Assembly (NCBI GenBank): GCA_964017195.1
Contig: OZ024895.1
Coordinates: forward strand, 7,312,001 to 7,376,000
Direction: 5' to 3'
Length of the DNA: 64,000 nt
From: Siderastrea radians
Lineage: Eukaryota; Cnidaria; Anthozoa; Scleractinia; Rhizangiidae
The number at the start of each line of letters is the position of its first letter. The first letter of the stretch is position 1. A program made the translations under genes and the position numbers. A model generated the notes under the pieces. That model was not told the origin of the DNA and did not search any database. It was given only the letters and a program-made list of their open reading frames with translations. Shown here in pieces: positions 1-13,200 of this stretch.

Positions 1-60
1 GATCTGGGTGTGGAACCACCGACCTTGAGATCTGAAGTCCAAGGCGCTAACCACTACACC
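1..60 (-). repeat. tRNA-derived SINE head (partial)
   Basis: The reverse strand reads TGGTGTAGTGGTTAGCGC, an A-box-like start, and GGTGGTTCCACACC, a degenerate B box. The same head recurs at 11505-11565. The copy is cut by the window edge. Confidence 0.7.
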
Positions 61-144
61 ACCCCCCCCCTCCCCACCCACAACCGCGCGTCCTGAATAC
101 AGAGGTCTTTTTGCAAAGGTTATGACTGAGGAATAGGAAGACCT

Positions 145-345
145 TAGAAAGGGTTACTGGAATCTAAAAGAAAAATGTGGGTACCCACGCATTTTCCGAG
201 ATAATTAAGCACTCATAATTCTAAAAGAAAACTTTGAAATACAAAGAATGTATGGCATTTTCTTTCCAAATTTAAGCTCAATTATCCCTGAAAAATGCGT
301 GGTTACCCCCAATTTCCTCTTGGATTCTAATAGCCCTTGCTAAGA
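145..345. repeat. Foldback element, inverted homolog of 46470-46675
   Basis: The left part (AGGGTTACTGGAATCTAAAA) and right part (GGATTCTAATAGCCCT) pair as imperfect inverted repeats around an AT-rich centre. A second copy in the opposite orientation lies at about 46470-46675. Confidence 0.7.
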
Positions 346-364
346 TCTGCTTTTCTCGCATAGT

Positions 365-482
365 CATAAACTGCTGATGGTTCACTGGTACCCATTAATA
401 CACCTGGGTGGAGAGAGAGAATGTGGAGAAAGGTTTCTTGTCTAAGGAAACAGCACAACACGCTGACCACGTCTGGAACCAG
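365..482 (-). repeat. SINE body fragment
   Basis: Shares ACACCTGGGTGGAGAGAGA and the AAGTTTCTTGTCTAAG-like block with the SINE at 11395-11575. Confidence 0.6.
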
Positions 483-484
483 CT

Positions 485-715
485 ACCCTGGATGATAAGT
501 GGGGGGGGGGGACAGGGGGCGGGAGACCGGGAGAAAGGGGGCGGGAGGTGTACGGGAGGCGGGAGAAGAGGGGGCGGAAAGCGGGAGAAAAAGGGAAAAA
601 TTACGCAACATTGCGCAATATTTCGCAATCGAAAAATTGCGAAGGGGCGGGAGCCAAAAAATACAGGGCGGAAACCGGGATTAAAGGGTACGGGAAGCGG
701 GAGGTTTAAACCCCC
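485..715 (+). repeat. G-rich degenerate GGGCGGGAG repeat
   Basis: Irregular repetition of GGGCGGGAG, ACGGGAGGCGGGAG and related strings. Open frames across it are low-complexity Gly/Arg artefacts. Confidence 0.7.
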
Positions 716-774
716 CTGTCCCCCCCACCTGATAAAGGCTCGCACACTCGAACACTCAGGGGACTGCTCCACGA

Positions 775-872
775 GAGCACGCGAGAGAAACCTCTGGTAC
801 CTGGGGTTGGAACTATCGACTCTCCGATCTCCCGATGGATAGTAAGACGCGCTCATCACTACACCAGTGACT
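775..872 (-). repeat. tRNA-like SINE head
   Basis: The reverse strand has TGGTGTAGTGATGAGCGC (A-box-like) and GATAGTTCCAACCCC (B-box-like), related to the head at 1-60. Confidence 0.55.
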
Positions 873-1198
873 ACGCCTCAACACAATTTTAAGTAAGGCA
901 ACACAAGAAGTAGACGACGAGCAGTCTCTTCACCCGCTCAGGGAAAGCCCAACGAAAAGAAAACTCGAGGGAGCGTGAGAATCGTCCTTCTCGCACAAAC
1001 ATGATGCACACGTGAAAAGCCGCTTGTACAGTGAGTACACCAGTGGCTCATCACGCGCGCGTCACGTTTCTACGTGGCAAACAATTTCACGCACTGTCGC
1101 GTGTTCTTTTTGCTCGACTAACCCTGAGCGGAAAGAGAGATTGTTCGTAGTCTAGTACATAAAAAGATCAACTTTGCACAAACACTTTCGTTACTCAC
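873..1198. other. Gene A intron sequence, nothing recognised
   Basis: Searched on the minus strand for the next kinase exon (WSFG-type); none was seen. No repeat was recognised either. Confidence 0.5.
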
Positions 1199-1269
1199 AC
1201 GTCACTTTCAGTGGTCGTCACGCCTTGGAAAATTGATTCCACTGCCATCCAACGAAGAGGCAACTCAGC
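1199..1269 (-). CDS. Gene A exon 13: end of kinase activation segment
   Basis: A 71-bp exon encoding [20 protein letters not shown] then ESDV, equivalent to the LPVKWMAPES and YTTxSDVW block of RTKs (here AVE replaces APE). Acceptor TTTTCAG, donor GTGAGT, leaving in phase 2. It follows exon 12 exactly in frame. No next exon (WSFG-type) was found between here and position 1. Confidence 0.88.
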
Positions 1270-4200
1270 CTGAAAACATCAAGAGACAAATTTGAACAAA
1301 TACAGAAACTGTGTTTACATTGCGGTACAATTAAAGAGCCGTTTTCAGTTAATTGATGACAGCGTTCGCGTTTGTTTTGGGGTGGATTTATTGCCGCATA
1401 CCCGCATAGCTGCCACATTAGAAAAATTTTTTTTTAGCCACAAAAAATACAAAAAATCCGCAAATGCTTAAGCGAGAGCTACAAACGCATACTATAAATA
1501 AATCTACCCCTGGTTTTGCGTCACTACGCTCTGTGACCGATTAAGAACCTCGTGCCACGTTCTCTTTTGCACGTGTTTTCCCGTGCTTGGCGCCTGTTGT
1601 TTGTGTTTACTTCGTCATTGTTCTGATTGTTTCACCGTGTTGTTTACCTCTGAAGGGATTGGCCGGAGTGATTTCTGTGGTTCTGGTATACCACACTGAT
1701 GTGTTTTCGAAGTTTCTCTTTTAATTTAACCAAAAAAGTAGAAAAATATTTTCGCCCACACTAGACTTTTCGCATCGTCTTCACCTGGCCATACTAGTTT
1801 ATTATCGTCCACTTTACTAAAACGATCAATAAAGGCGTTAACGTTCTCACTCATCCACACACCAATGCGTTTTCTAAAGACATCGCTTTCGTTAGTGTTT
1901 TGGTCGTCATTGTCCGTACGGTAAGTAAAACCGCCTACCTTAAAGCATACCTTTTCAAACGAAAACGCATGAGCAGCCTAAGGGACTAATTTTTCCAAAT
2001 GAAAGAAGCTGGAAGTGTGCATTCCACTTTAAAGAAATGCACAGAAAATGCACAGAAAATCTAAAATAACAAAGTTGCCTACAGATACTGAAATCTCCAT
2101 TTCAGACCATTTTCAAATAACCGTACAAGAAAGTTGCAAATAACGCTCTTCCCTTCCCCTTTTCAATGCTGTGATGACGACTTCTTCGAATCTTGACCGC
2201 AAGTCATAGCTCGCGAATCATGTTGCAAACTATCCCTGCACATAACAGTGAAATTAGTTTCAATATTGAGAACGTATCAACAATCTACTTACCTCTCCCA
2301 ATTTCAAATACTGCTTCTTTTCATAGATATCTCGGGCCAAGCCAAAGTCTGCGATCTTACAAACGTGTCCTTCGTCGACCAGAATGTTTCTAGCGGCCAA
2401 ATCTCTGTGAACGAGCTGGAAAAAGAAAAGAACAGAGGTAGATGAAACCCTAAAGTTTGACCATTACCGAGCAGTAATTTTACAGTGGTGTTGTTTATTA
2501 TGCTGTACAAGGTGGTCCAAGGTGGACGAAATCTTATAAAGCGACCATTCAAATGAAAGCCTTTGAGCAGTACTTTACTGTGGTGCTGTTTATTATGCTG
2601 TACAAGGTGGTTCTAACTTTTGAGTCTGTGGATGAAATCCTACAGTGCGACCATTCAAATGAAAGCTACTGAGTAGTACTCTCCTATGGTACTGTTTACT
2701 ATGCTGACCAAGGTGATTCTAACTTCTGAATCTGTGTATGAGGTCCTAATGCGTGGCAGTTCAAATAAAAGCTATTGAACAGTACGTCCCTGACGTGATA
2801 TTTGTTTTTCAAAATTTTAAAACAAATTTTGCGATTTTTTTCATCTTTGAATGTCCCAACTCACCTTTAGACTAGCAAGGTAACTCATTCCCCGCGCGCA
2901 CTGCCAAGCAAATGACAACAGGTCACGGCATGTTAACGTCAGACTGTTCCCCGCCATGTTCGCGTACACAACACTGCCGTGACTGGAACGGAGAAAATCT
3001 CTCAAGTTCCCCATGGAGCAGAACTCAACAATGATGAACGGTTGATCTGAAGGAAATAAAGCGCATAGTGATCGACTGTTTAAAGTAGTACAAAGTGTCC
3101 TATTTGTTATTTCGTCTGCTGGCCTCTGTAATTATTAAAAACATCGCACCATGTGCCGTAACCTATCAGAGCAAACTTGGTTTGTCCGCGGTTTTTACGC
3201 GCACGGCGCTGTTCGCACTTGGCACCAGTTGCACGTTTTACCGTAATTGGCAAATGAAAGCTACTCAGTAACTCTTTCCTGTGGTGCTGTTTATTATGCT
3301 GTACAAGGCGGTTCTAACTTATGAGTCTGTGGATGAAATCCTGAAGTGTGATTATTCAAATATAAGCTACTGAGCAGTACTTTCCTGTGGTGCTGTTTAT
3401 TATGCTGTACAAGGTAGTTCTAACTTTAAAGTCTTCGGAGAAAAACCTAAAGCGTGACAATTGAACTGAAAGCTATTGAACAATACTTTTCCTGTCGTAC
3501 TGACTATTACGCTGTACAAGGTGGTTCTAACTTATGAGTCTGTGGATGAAATCCTGAAGTGTGATCATTCAAATGAAAGCTACTGAGCAGCACTTTCCTT
3601 TGGTGCCTTCCATTTTTCATTTTCTCAAGTGATACTGTCAGAAAGTTAATATTCCCGTTTGACTGACCTGACTTGGTACAGCAGGCGACTAAACCCACTA
3701 TATTAGGATGAGGGGCCATGGTCTTCATCAGCTCCAGTTCGTCTAAAAACTCTTTTTTCTGCTGTTGATCTGCATTTTCTGTTACAAAGAAGAACGTATT
3801 TTAGTGAAAGCTAGTGACAACGGTTGATGTGATTGATCATGCAGGTAGGTACTTGAAGATAGTGCAGTCAACGCGCTTAACAATGCCTTACAAAATGACC
3901 GGTTCCAACACGTTAGTTATTTGGGGAATTCTCAAATGCTAATAAACGCGAAATCAGTGTCTTGAGTTCATTATACAGATGAAAACGGTTTAGTAAATGA
4001 CTTTACAATTAAGCAATTCCTTAAGATTAGATTGCAAGCTTTGCAGGTTCAGTTTTTCTGTAAGCAATCCTGTTAACGTCTTTAATCATGACCAATTACA
4101 TATGTTCAGGGCGTTATCAGTGACAGCATGGCTGATTCCACAAGGTTACTCATTTATATGTGAGATGCACAACAAAACCAACCTTTAAGCATCTTAACAG

Positions 4201-7200
4201 CGACAACTTGGGTACCCTGTTTGGTCTTCAGCAATCCCTTCATTACTTTACCAAAACGACCCGAGCCCAGCGTCTTTTCAAGGCGCACATTTCTCTTGGG
4301 GACCTCCCATTGTTTAGGCCGGTGTATAGAGGCGTATTCACCACCACCCCCTGAAGCCATGGCTGAAGCTGCATCAGGCTTGATGGTGACGTAAGAGTAT
4401 GTGTCAGACCTCTCCTGTGGTGTCCCTGTACCGTCCACGAAGGTGGTGTCGTAAGCGTTATTTTCTTCATCCTGAGAAGAGACATTGCATGTTTTAGAGC
4501 GAAGTTTGATTGTAATTTAGCCTGCGTGGCAGGCGTAAACGGGAAAGGGGTCGGGGAGCGAGAGAGTGGGAAAAAATAGGGCACTGGGGGCTAGATCCCT
4601 CATTTCCCCACTTCTTTCTTGCTCCTCCTACCCCACCCCCCTTCCCGTTTACGCCTGCTACGCACGCTAATTGTAATTTAGTAAATGCAGCCAGTGATCT
4701 CTTTCTTTGGCAATACGTGACTTGCAGTGCGGCCTATAAAGGGTATTTGCCCGAATTCTTCACAAATTGGGTTACGTTTCGCAATTCATCTACTAAGCTG
4801 ACCTTGATTGATGAATTGAGCAATTTTACGGAACTAGGTTGGTATCGACTTGTGAATAGACTGCAACACAGTCCGTATTTATGGTCCGCGATCCAGGATA
4901 TATGAACCCGCGCGGTCTAAGCTGATGAATTTGAGAGAGACATATGTTGTGCTTGTCTGTGCTTGATTTGTGTGGAACCACAAGTTCAACCAGACTGGCA
5001 GGAATTTTACATGGAACATATTGAAGGTACCTACCACAACAGCGTACATAACAGAAGGAAGAGGTCTGGGTGGGGACTTCTTCTTCTTCTTTAGACGGCA
5101 CAAAACCACCACCACAGCAATGACCAAAACAACAAACAGCACTCCTCCAATTACTCCACCTACTATTGCACCTGTTGATGTTTTCTTGTCTGCACGTTGT
5201 TGTGGGCTATTAGTTTTTCCTGAGAAAAAGCGAACAAATCACTGAGTATATCACAATGGGCCTAAGTTGTTCAGAGCAGCATTATTCTCCTTATTGGTCC
5301 ATACATTTTCTTGAGTACTAGCTGGGAGAACTGCTTTAAACCAAAACAATACATCTGTAGTAATCACTTTCTTAATTCTCAAGAGTTGTATGTGTTATAG
5401 TATACTGATCTGATGAGGCGAAATTTGATACTGATCACTATTTGGGGTTAAAGGGTTAAGCTGACACAACAGGGTCTGGAAGGGGGGTCCTGATCCCGCA
5501 TTCCCGCTCCTTTTTCACGAGAATCCCGCATCCCGCACTTTTTTCATCGCTATCCCGACTTTCGTTTCTTTTTTTCTTAAAAATACATTAAAAAAGACTA
5601 ATTTCTGCAAAAGCTAATAAACGTTTAAGATGTAGATTGGCCCTTTCGATTGACATTTTGCGCTCACCTGGTTGATTCGCTTTTGCCGCTATAACGTTTT
5701 TTTTGGGGAGGTCGAGACGATTCCCCGAATTCCCGACAGACAGGCAACGAAATCCCGCATCCCATGCCCAAATTTTGGTCAATCCCGCTTCCCTGGTAGC
5801 AGTCAAATCCCGAATCTCGTCAAGATATTTTTCGTTTTCCCGAATCCCGCACCATATTTTGGTCAAATCCCGGATCCCGAGAATACCCTTCCAGACCCTG
5901 ACACAAGTCAGCAATAATTTTGAATTTAGTTTCATCGCTTAACGATATGGGTTCATGTATTCGTTCTCTGCAATTTGACTTTGCAGTTTTTAAACTCTAT
6001 TTAAAGATCAATGGTACAAAAGCATTTTAACAAACAACACAGAGGCCTTGGTTTACATTAAAACCGCTTTGTAACTGACTGGCCCAATACTACTGGAGCT
6101 AACCTTTCTAATTAGCCGGCCGTCAACAACTGGGTCTAGTAACACCTGTTTTTTTCCTTTTATATGAGGAACTCACCCCAGACCGGCTGGTTTTGCTAGG
6201 CCAAGCTCTCGCCCTTAACTTCTGCCTCACGTCGTTTTGTCACGTCATGTTTTTTTTTTGTTTTTACCCTGGAGGGATCAGGTGGGTACTAAGGCCGGAT
6301 TTAATGCCCCTAGGGATTTCCTTGTTTTCAGCTTATTTCCATGAGCATGGAATTTCAAAATATAAATTACAGCAAAAGAATGAAAATTTAATTAACTACA
6401 GAGAGAATGAATTGCAAGTTTTTATGTTAAAAATGCCCATAACTTTTTTAAAACTTCCTCCAAAACAAAATGCTGAAATTGCCATTTCTTTGATGTGCGT
6501 GCTTGATCAGTTACGACTTGTTCTTAAAGACCACAAAATAATGGCAATAATTGAATTCTTACAAACGAGGCCTTCTGCTCTTTACATCTACATCCTAGCC
6601 TCACTTCTAAACTACAAGATCTTCATACCTCTTAATTCAACTGACACCCTGCTGGATTCACTTGAGCCAAACTGATTGACAGCTGTCACACTGAAGTCAA
6701 ACCAGCCGCCCCAGGCCTCGCTGTTACTTAACTCAGCGCTTGTAGCATTGATCCCTGTTGCAGCAGAGATCCATCTGTTTGAACCACTTTCCTTAAACTG
6801 CACAGTGAATGTACAGACAGCTCCTCCATTGTGTCCAGGGACCCAGGAGACTAGCACAGTGTCAAGGGATGTGCGCTTGACTGTAACATTAGTTGGTGCC
6901 TCAGGACTACCTGGATGGTAAGTTTAGAAAAACGCCGTGACGTTAGCCTGCAATGCAGCATTTTCCAGGGGCGCGTGAGTGCCAGAATCTTGGTTAATTG
7001 TAGCCACCACGTTGGATTTGCAAAATCTTAGGCTAATTCCCACCCCACAATGGCAACTATACCATTCACTTGCCCCCAAAAATATGCCTACATTTTAGGC
7101 TCCTGTGACCTAGTTTAAAACTTGTTTGGAGACTGCAACAATGTCTGTCTAAAACAAAGCCATGATAAGAATGATAGCCTAATGGTTTGAATCTCGACTC

Positions 7201-10200
7201 ACCTTTGGCTGTTAGAGTCACATTTCCAGAACTGACTCCAAACTGGTTTTGCACTGCACATTTGTAAAATCCACTGTCACTGTATTGAACAGATGTTATT
7301 AAAAGTTCAGCTTTATATGTTCCATTCGAAAGTCGTCTTGTGGATCCTGCATCTTCTAGCTGTACACCGTCTTTATACCATATTATATCCGGGGCTGCCA
7401 TTGTCGTGACAAGAAATTGTAAAGTGATGTTAGAGTCTTTTGGGGCTTCTATAAGCTGATTTGCTGGTGTGACATATGGGGCATTCCCCCCTGCAAAAAA
7501 AAAGATACGCATTCAGTGTTCTCCCTAGTTTTTATCCCACAAGTAAGCGAGCTTTCCAAGGTGGTAAAGAATTCTGGTGAATCTGAGCCTTTCTGCTATG
7601 GAGTGGGGGTGGGGGGGGGGGGTATGTTTGCTTGAGGGAGGTGTTTTCTCATTGTCATCAATGGAGATTGCATAGCAAGGACACTCATAATAAACTGATG
7701 GTGAAAATTCCCAGCCCGAGATGAATCATGGAGAAGTATGTCACATGGTAATAATATATATACTGTGTGGCACCCTGAACTAGAAAAAAATATTGAAAAA
7801 TTGGCTATAAGCGCTATATATATATATAGATTGTCAGATAATGACACTGGCATTTCAGCATTACTGCTTTCTTCTGGGTCTTAAAACACTAGGACAGCTG
7901 AGTTCATTATTTGCCATCATATGCAAAGAAAACTGCTCAAGTGTACCCATATGCACACTTGACTTTTTCACTTAGGCCTTAATAATAGTTGTACATGTAC
8001 CATGTGCACATGCGGCCCCAGAGGGGTTCTTGAAATGGAAAATGGGGAAGATTTACAGGGCGTTTACAACAGTGCCAAGAGCTGTCCACTGTCAGTTGAC
8101 AGATCCAGAGAATGATCCAGAGAACAAGACCCAGCCAGAATAGCTGGTGAAGATGGCACACTTAATAATTCATAAAAATATGCAGAATTAGAATTACCTT
8201 CCACAGTCAATCTAATATTTCCCTCAATGTTCCTTGCAATGCTAGTTCCTTTGCAAACATAATTCCCAGCAACTGACGGTGTGACGCTGCTTAGTTTCAA
8301 TATGGCTTCACATCTATTATTAAGAACTACAGTGACTTGAAATCCCTTGTTGCTGAGTTCTTGTCCATCTTTGTACCATGTAACTTGTGGAGTTGGAGTC
8401 CCAATAAAAATGCACATTAACTCCACATCAGAACCTTCTGTTGTGATTACCATTGGCGTAGGCACCTCAACTATCAGTGGGATAACTGAACCTACAGGGA
8501 CAAAGTACTGTTAGTGTTCTAACTATTTGTTTGGTTGGAAAAGGAAGGAGGGCGGGGTGGTGGGGGGAACTAAGTACAGAAAGGGATTAGTAGTCAATTG
8601 GAGAGTAGCGGGGAACAGGTTAATTAACTAGAGAGGAAAGACACACAAAGAGGGGTGCTTATAAATTTTCACTTGAAATACTGGGTTCAAATGCTTTACT
8701 TTTTCATGACAACAGCCAAACCTAACTTTTGAGACTGTGGATTAAATCCAAACTTGTGATCATTTCAATAAAAGCTACTGAGGGTTCTTACTTTAGAGTC
8801 CACGTGGTGGACATAATCCTAAAGTGTGGTCAATCAAATGAAGGCTACTGAGCAGTACTTTCTAACTTTTGAATCTGTCAATAAAATCCTTAAGTGTGAC
8901 CATTCAAAAGAAAGCTACTGAGCAGTACATTCCTGTGGTGCTATTTATTATGCTGTACAAGGTGGTTCTAATGTTTTAGTCTGTGGATGAAATCCTAAAG
9001 TATGACCATTCAAATGAAAGCTACTGAGCAGTACTTCTATTATGCTGTACAAGGTGGTTCAAACTGTCATGTCTGTGGATGAAATCCTGAAGTGTGACTA
9101 GTCAAATGAAAGCCACTGAGCAGTACTTTCCTGTGGTGCTGTTTGTTACGCTGTTCAAGGTGGTTCTAACTTTAGAGTCTGTGGATGAAATCATGTGACT
9201 TTTTAAAGAAAAGCTATTGAACAGTACTATGCCTAGGAGTCTGTACATGAAAGAAAGAAGCACAACTTACGGGTAAAAGAAACCTTCACCACATTGCTTG
9301 TTACAGTTCCTTTAGTATTGGTCACAACACAATGATAATTTCCAAGGTGACCCTTTTTCACTTTCAATATTTTCAAGGAATAAATCTGTACATTCTGCCA
9401 GGTCTGTTCTGAGAATGAGATCAGAGAACTGGCTGTTAAGTCCTTGTTATTCTTCATCCATTTAACATTCATCAGATTTTCACTGCCGACCACTCCACAT
9501 GACAAGGTGAGAGATGCTCCAGGAACCGTGGAGGCATTTTCTGGCTGAATAACAATTGTTGGGTCTAATAAAATAAAATGCATTTGAAATTAATAAATGA
9601 GATTAACTACCCTGGGTACTGTAGGTTACAAAGTGATGGGAAGATGTAAGAGAAGCCCATATTTCATGCGTCAAAACTAAAGCAAAACAGATACTGTATG
9701 TATGGTTAAAGCTGACTCCCCAAACTACCTAATGGTCCAAAACTTTTAATGCAGATTTTTATGCAATTCCCCAATTAATGTAAATTAATATTAATTATAA
9801 AATAATGTTTGCTGACGTATGCAAAACAGCATCAAATGTTTAGCTTGTAGTAAATAGTAAGAGTAAATAGAGGAATCCAGTAGATACAAATTAACATTTC
9901 TATTTTGAAAAGCATGTTTCCCCTAAGCCATTTTATTCAGTCTCTATTCAAACAAGTAGTTGCTTCACCTTATGATAGCCATAAATGTTAATCGATCAGT
10001 GGCCAATTACTGAGACCTACTGTACCCAGAAGCCAAAACACCATACCTGAAACCACTTCCACATAGACTGACTGAGAAATAGTTCCATAAACATTAGTCG
10101 CTGTACAAGTGTACAACCCGCTGTGGCTTGTTTTTGCACTATAGAAGTACAGATCAGTAATTCCTGAATAAACACCTAAGTCAACAATGGCAGCACCATT

Positions 10201-13200
10201 CTTTGTCCAGAAATGACTTGGTATGGGGTAACCAAATGTTCTGCAGGGCAGGGTGTATCTTTGTCCATGGTACAAAGTCACATTGTGTGGTTTGATGTGC
10301 CATGTTGGAGCACTTTCTAGATAACAGAAAGAAAATTTAACTCTATTAATGCCATCAGCTACATGGATACCAGTATGCCACACCCTAAGTCATATATTAA
10401 GCTCAAATCAAGTCTCAAGAGAGATTCATAACATTCTGGTTTTGACTCAGGGACATGTACATTGCCTTTAACCATGGTAATCATTAAACCAAAGAAAACA
10501 GGGATGCCACCCACCAGGAAAAATAAATTTACCGACCTTTCGCTGATTAAAAAACTAATTTTCACTGAGTTATGATTAACATTAGCTGTGCTTTGTACAA
10601 CTGACTTTGGACAGAAGAGTTTTAAGGCAGGAGTTTGGAGTCCTCAGCACTTTCAAAAGGAGTCCACTACTTGCATGCAATTGAATATTTCATGAACCTG
10701 TTAATATGGTAAGATATGCATCAGCTACTGTTCTTCCATGCTCATTCTGTGCTATACATCCATATCGCCCTGCGTCAGACCATTGTACCCCCAAGATGTA
10801 AAGATATCTGAAGACAGAACCCACAATGAATCTTCCGCTGGTTCTAATCTCAGTCTCACTGCCGTCTGTATATTTCACCCATTTTATAGTTGGTGATGGG
10901 ACTCCAGTTGCTTGGCATTTGAAGACCACAGTTGTATGGATCTTCTCTGTTATATTCTTGGGTGTTAATGTAAAGGAAGGTGCTGACCCTGATCCAAGCT
11001 CTGAAAAATACATCAAGAGGTCAATTGTACTTGATAATCAATTGTAAACAAGCTAACAGCAGAGTTTAAGCTGGATACCAGCCACAAACAGCACACACGG
11101 CCAGCACTTAAAATTTATCCAGTTTCTGTAGCATGAAGCAGCTAGGTATGCTGTAGCATGAAGCACCTAGACACTTTATGCTGGTATCCTTCACAGGCTA
11201 CCAACATAAAGTGACTAGGATTATTACTAATCCCACCCTGGTGGGATGCTAGTCCATCACAGGATACCAGTAAAGTAGGTGAAGTCGCACACCAGCCAAG
11301 GAGGGCCAAACGGCCTGAGCTTATCCCAGTTTCTGTAGCATGAAGCAACTGAGAGTATTGCTACTCCCCCTCGATGGGATGCTAGTCCATTGCAGGGTTA
11401 CCGCCAGCAGTATGTTGCCGGTACTCATTTATACACCTGGGTGGAGAGAGACAATGTGGGGTAAAGTTTCTTGTCTAAAGAGACATCACGATGGCAGGGG
11501 CTGGGTGTCCAACTAACGACCTTCATATTTGAAGTCCAACACACTAACCACTACACCACCGCGCCCCCACAAATAAAGTGACTTGGAGTATTACCACTTC
11601 CACCCAGGATGGGATGCTAGTCCATCACAGGATACCCAACATAAAGTGACTAGGAATATTACTACTCCCCCCTAGATGGGATGCTAGTCTATCACAGGAT
11701 ACCACATAAAGTGACTAGGAATATTACTACTCCCCCCTGGATGGGATGCTAGTCTATCACAGGATACCACATAAAGTGACTAGGAATATTACTACTCCCC
11801 CCTGAATGGGATGCTAGTCCATCACAGGATACCACATAAAGTGACTAGAAGTATTACTACTCCCCCCTGGATGGGATGCTAGTCCATCACAGGGTACCAA
11901 GTATAAAGTGACTAGGAGTATTACTACTCTCCACTGGATGGGATGCTTGTCCATCACAGGGTACCAAGTATAAAGTGACTAGGAGTATTACTACTCCCCC
12001 CTGGATGGGATGCTAGTCCATCACAGGATACCCAGCATAAAGTGACTAGGAATATTACTACTCCCCCCTGAATGGGATGCTAGTCCATCACAGGATACCC
12101 AGCATGATGTAAGTACTAAGTAAAATCTTTATTTAAAGAGGGTGGCTCATTATAGCAGCACTAAGAAACTAGAGGCCCTCCACTAAACATTACAATAAAA
12201 CTAGTTACAATAAATAGAGAGTAAATTACAAAGCTATATACAAAACTATATACATGATAAAATACAAAAAAAACTACTATAACATTAAAATTTGTGTAAA
12301 AACCTAACGAAGGATTAAAAGATAAACTGTTGTTAGCATTGAAAGAAGTATTACTGCTTTCCCAGACAACATTTTAGTCTTTTGTAGGGTTACTTCCAGC
12401 AGTATGTCACCAGTACCCATATACCTGGGTGAAGAGAGACAATGTGGCATAAAGTTTCTCATCTAAGAAAACAACACAACATGACATAAACAAGGTACTC
12501 ATTTCATTTTCAGGATAAGATAAATGCTATTGGTATCGGTATCCTTTAATTCCTGCCAAACGTTAGAACAAGACTTTAGAACAAGACTGCGAGCATTTTG
12601 TCCTTTGTCCTAAACAGTGTAATAAAACTGAGCTTGTTGACCTAAACAGGGTGTGTATTTTAGGATTTTTTTGTCCTAAACAGGGTCAGGGTTTCAAACC
12701 CTCAGTGGCTCACCTATACCCAAATATGGGTCAAGTACCTCTGCCCCTCCCCCCGCCCCCTTGGAATGAAGTTCATTTCTTTCAGATCTTGCAGCCTTGT
12801 TCTGTATGGTATTTGCTACTTCTGAGGGCCTGTTACTTCTAGAGGTTGGTTAATTTTGGGTAAAAAATAGAAAGGGGCAGTCGCTGGCTCTGCTACTCCA
12901 AGGCAATTTTATTCAACACCTATATAGGGCAAAATCACTGTGACAGTCACACTTTCATAAGAAAAAAGTGTCTTTTGGTTTTTTGCAACTTCCAGTTTTT
13001 GCAATTTTTATTTAAATATTATTATGAAAAAGGTGAAAATTTGAGGCCATGAAAAGTATCTGTAATAAGGTAACTCATCTACATATGAGCTTTAACATAA
13101 AAAAGGGGGGGGGAGGTGTTGCAAATTATGTAAAATGGTCTGAAACAGACTGAAAGGCTGTGAAACCTCAAGTGCTAAACTCTTAAACATGAATTTATGC

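Noticed and set aside
395..859. Overlapping frames rich in Gly, Arg and Pro
   Set aside because: They are translations of the G-rich repeat at 485-715 and the SINE fragments around it.
1..1190. Additional kinase C-lobe exons of gene A
   Set aside because: Checked on the minus strand for a WSFG/LWE-type exon following 1199-1269; none was found, so the rest is taken to lie outside the window.
6193..6675. 160-codon plus-strand open frame
   Set aside because: It overlaps the gene A FN3 exon in antisense, has no recognisable domain and is AT-rich intron sequence for most of its length.
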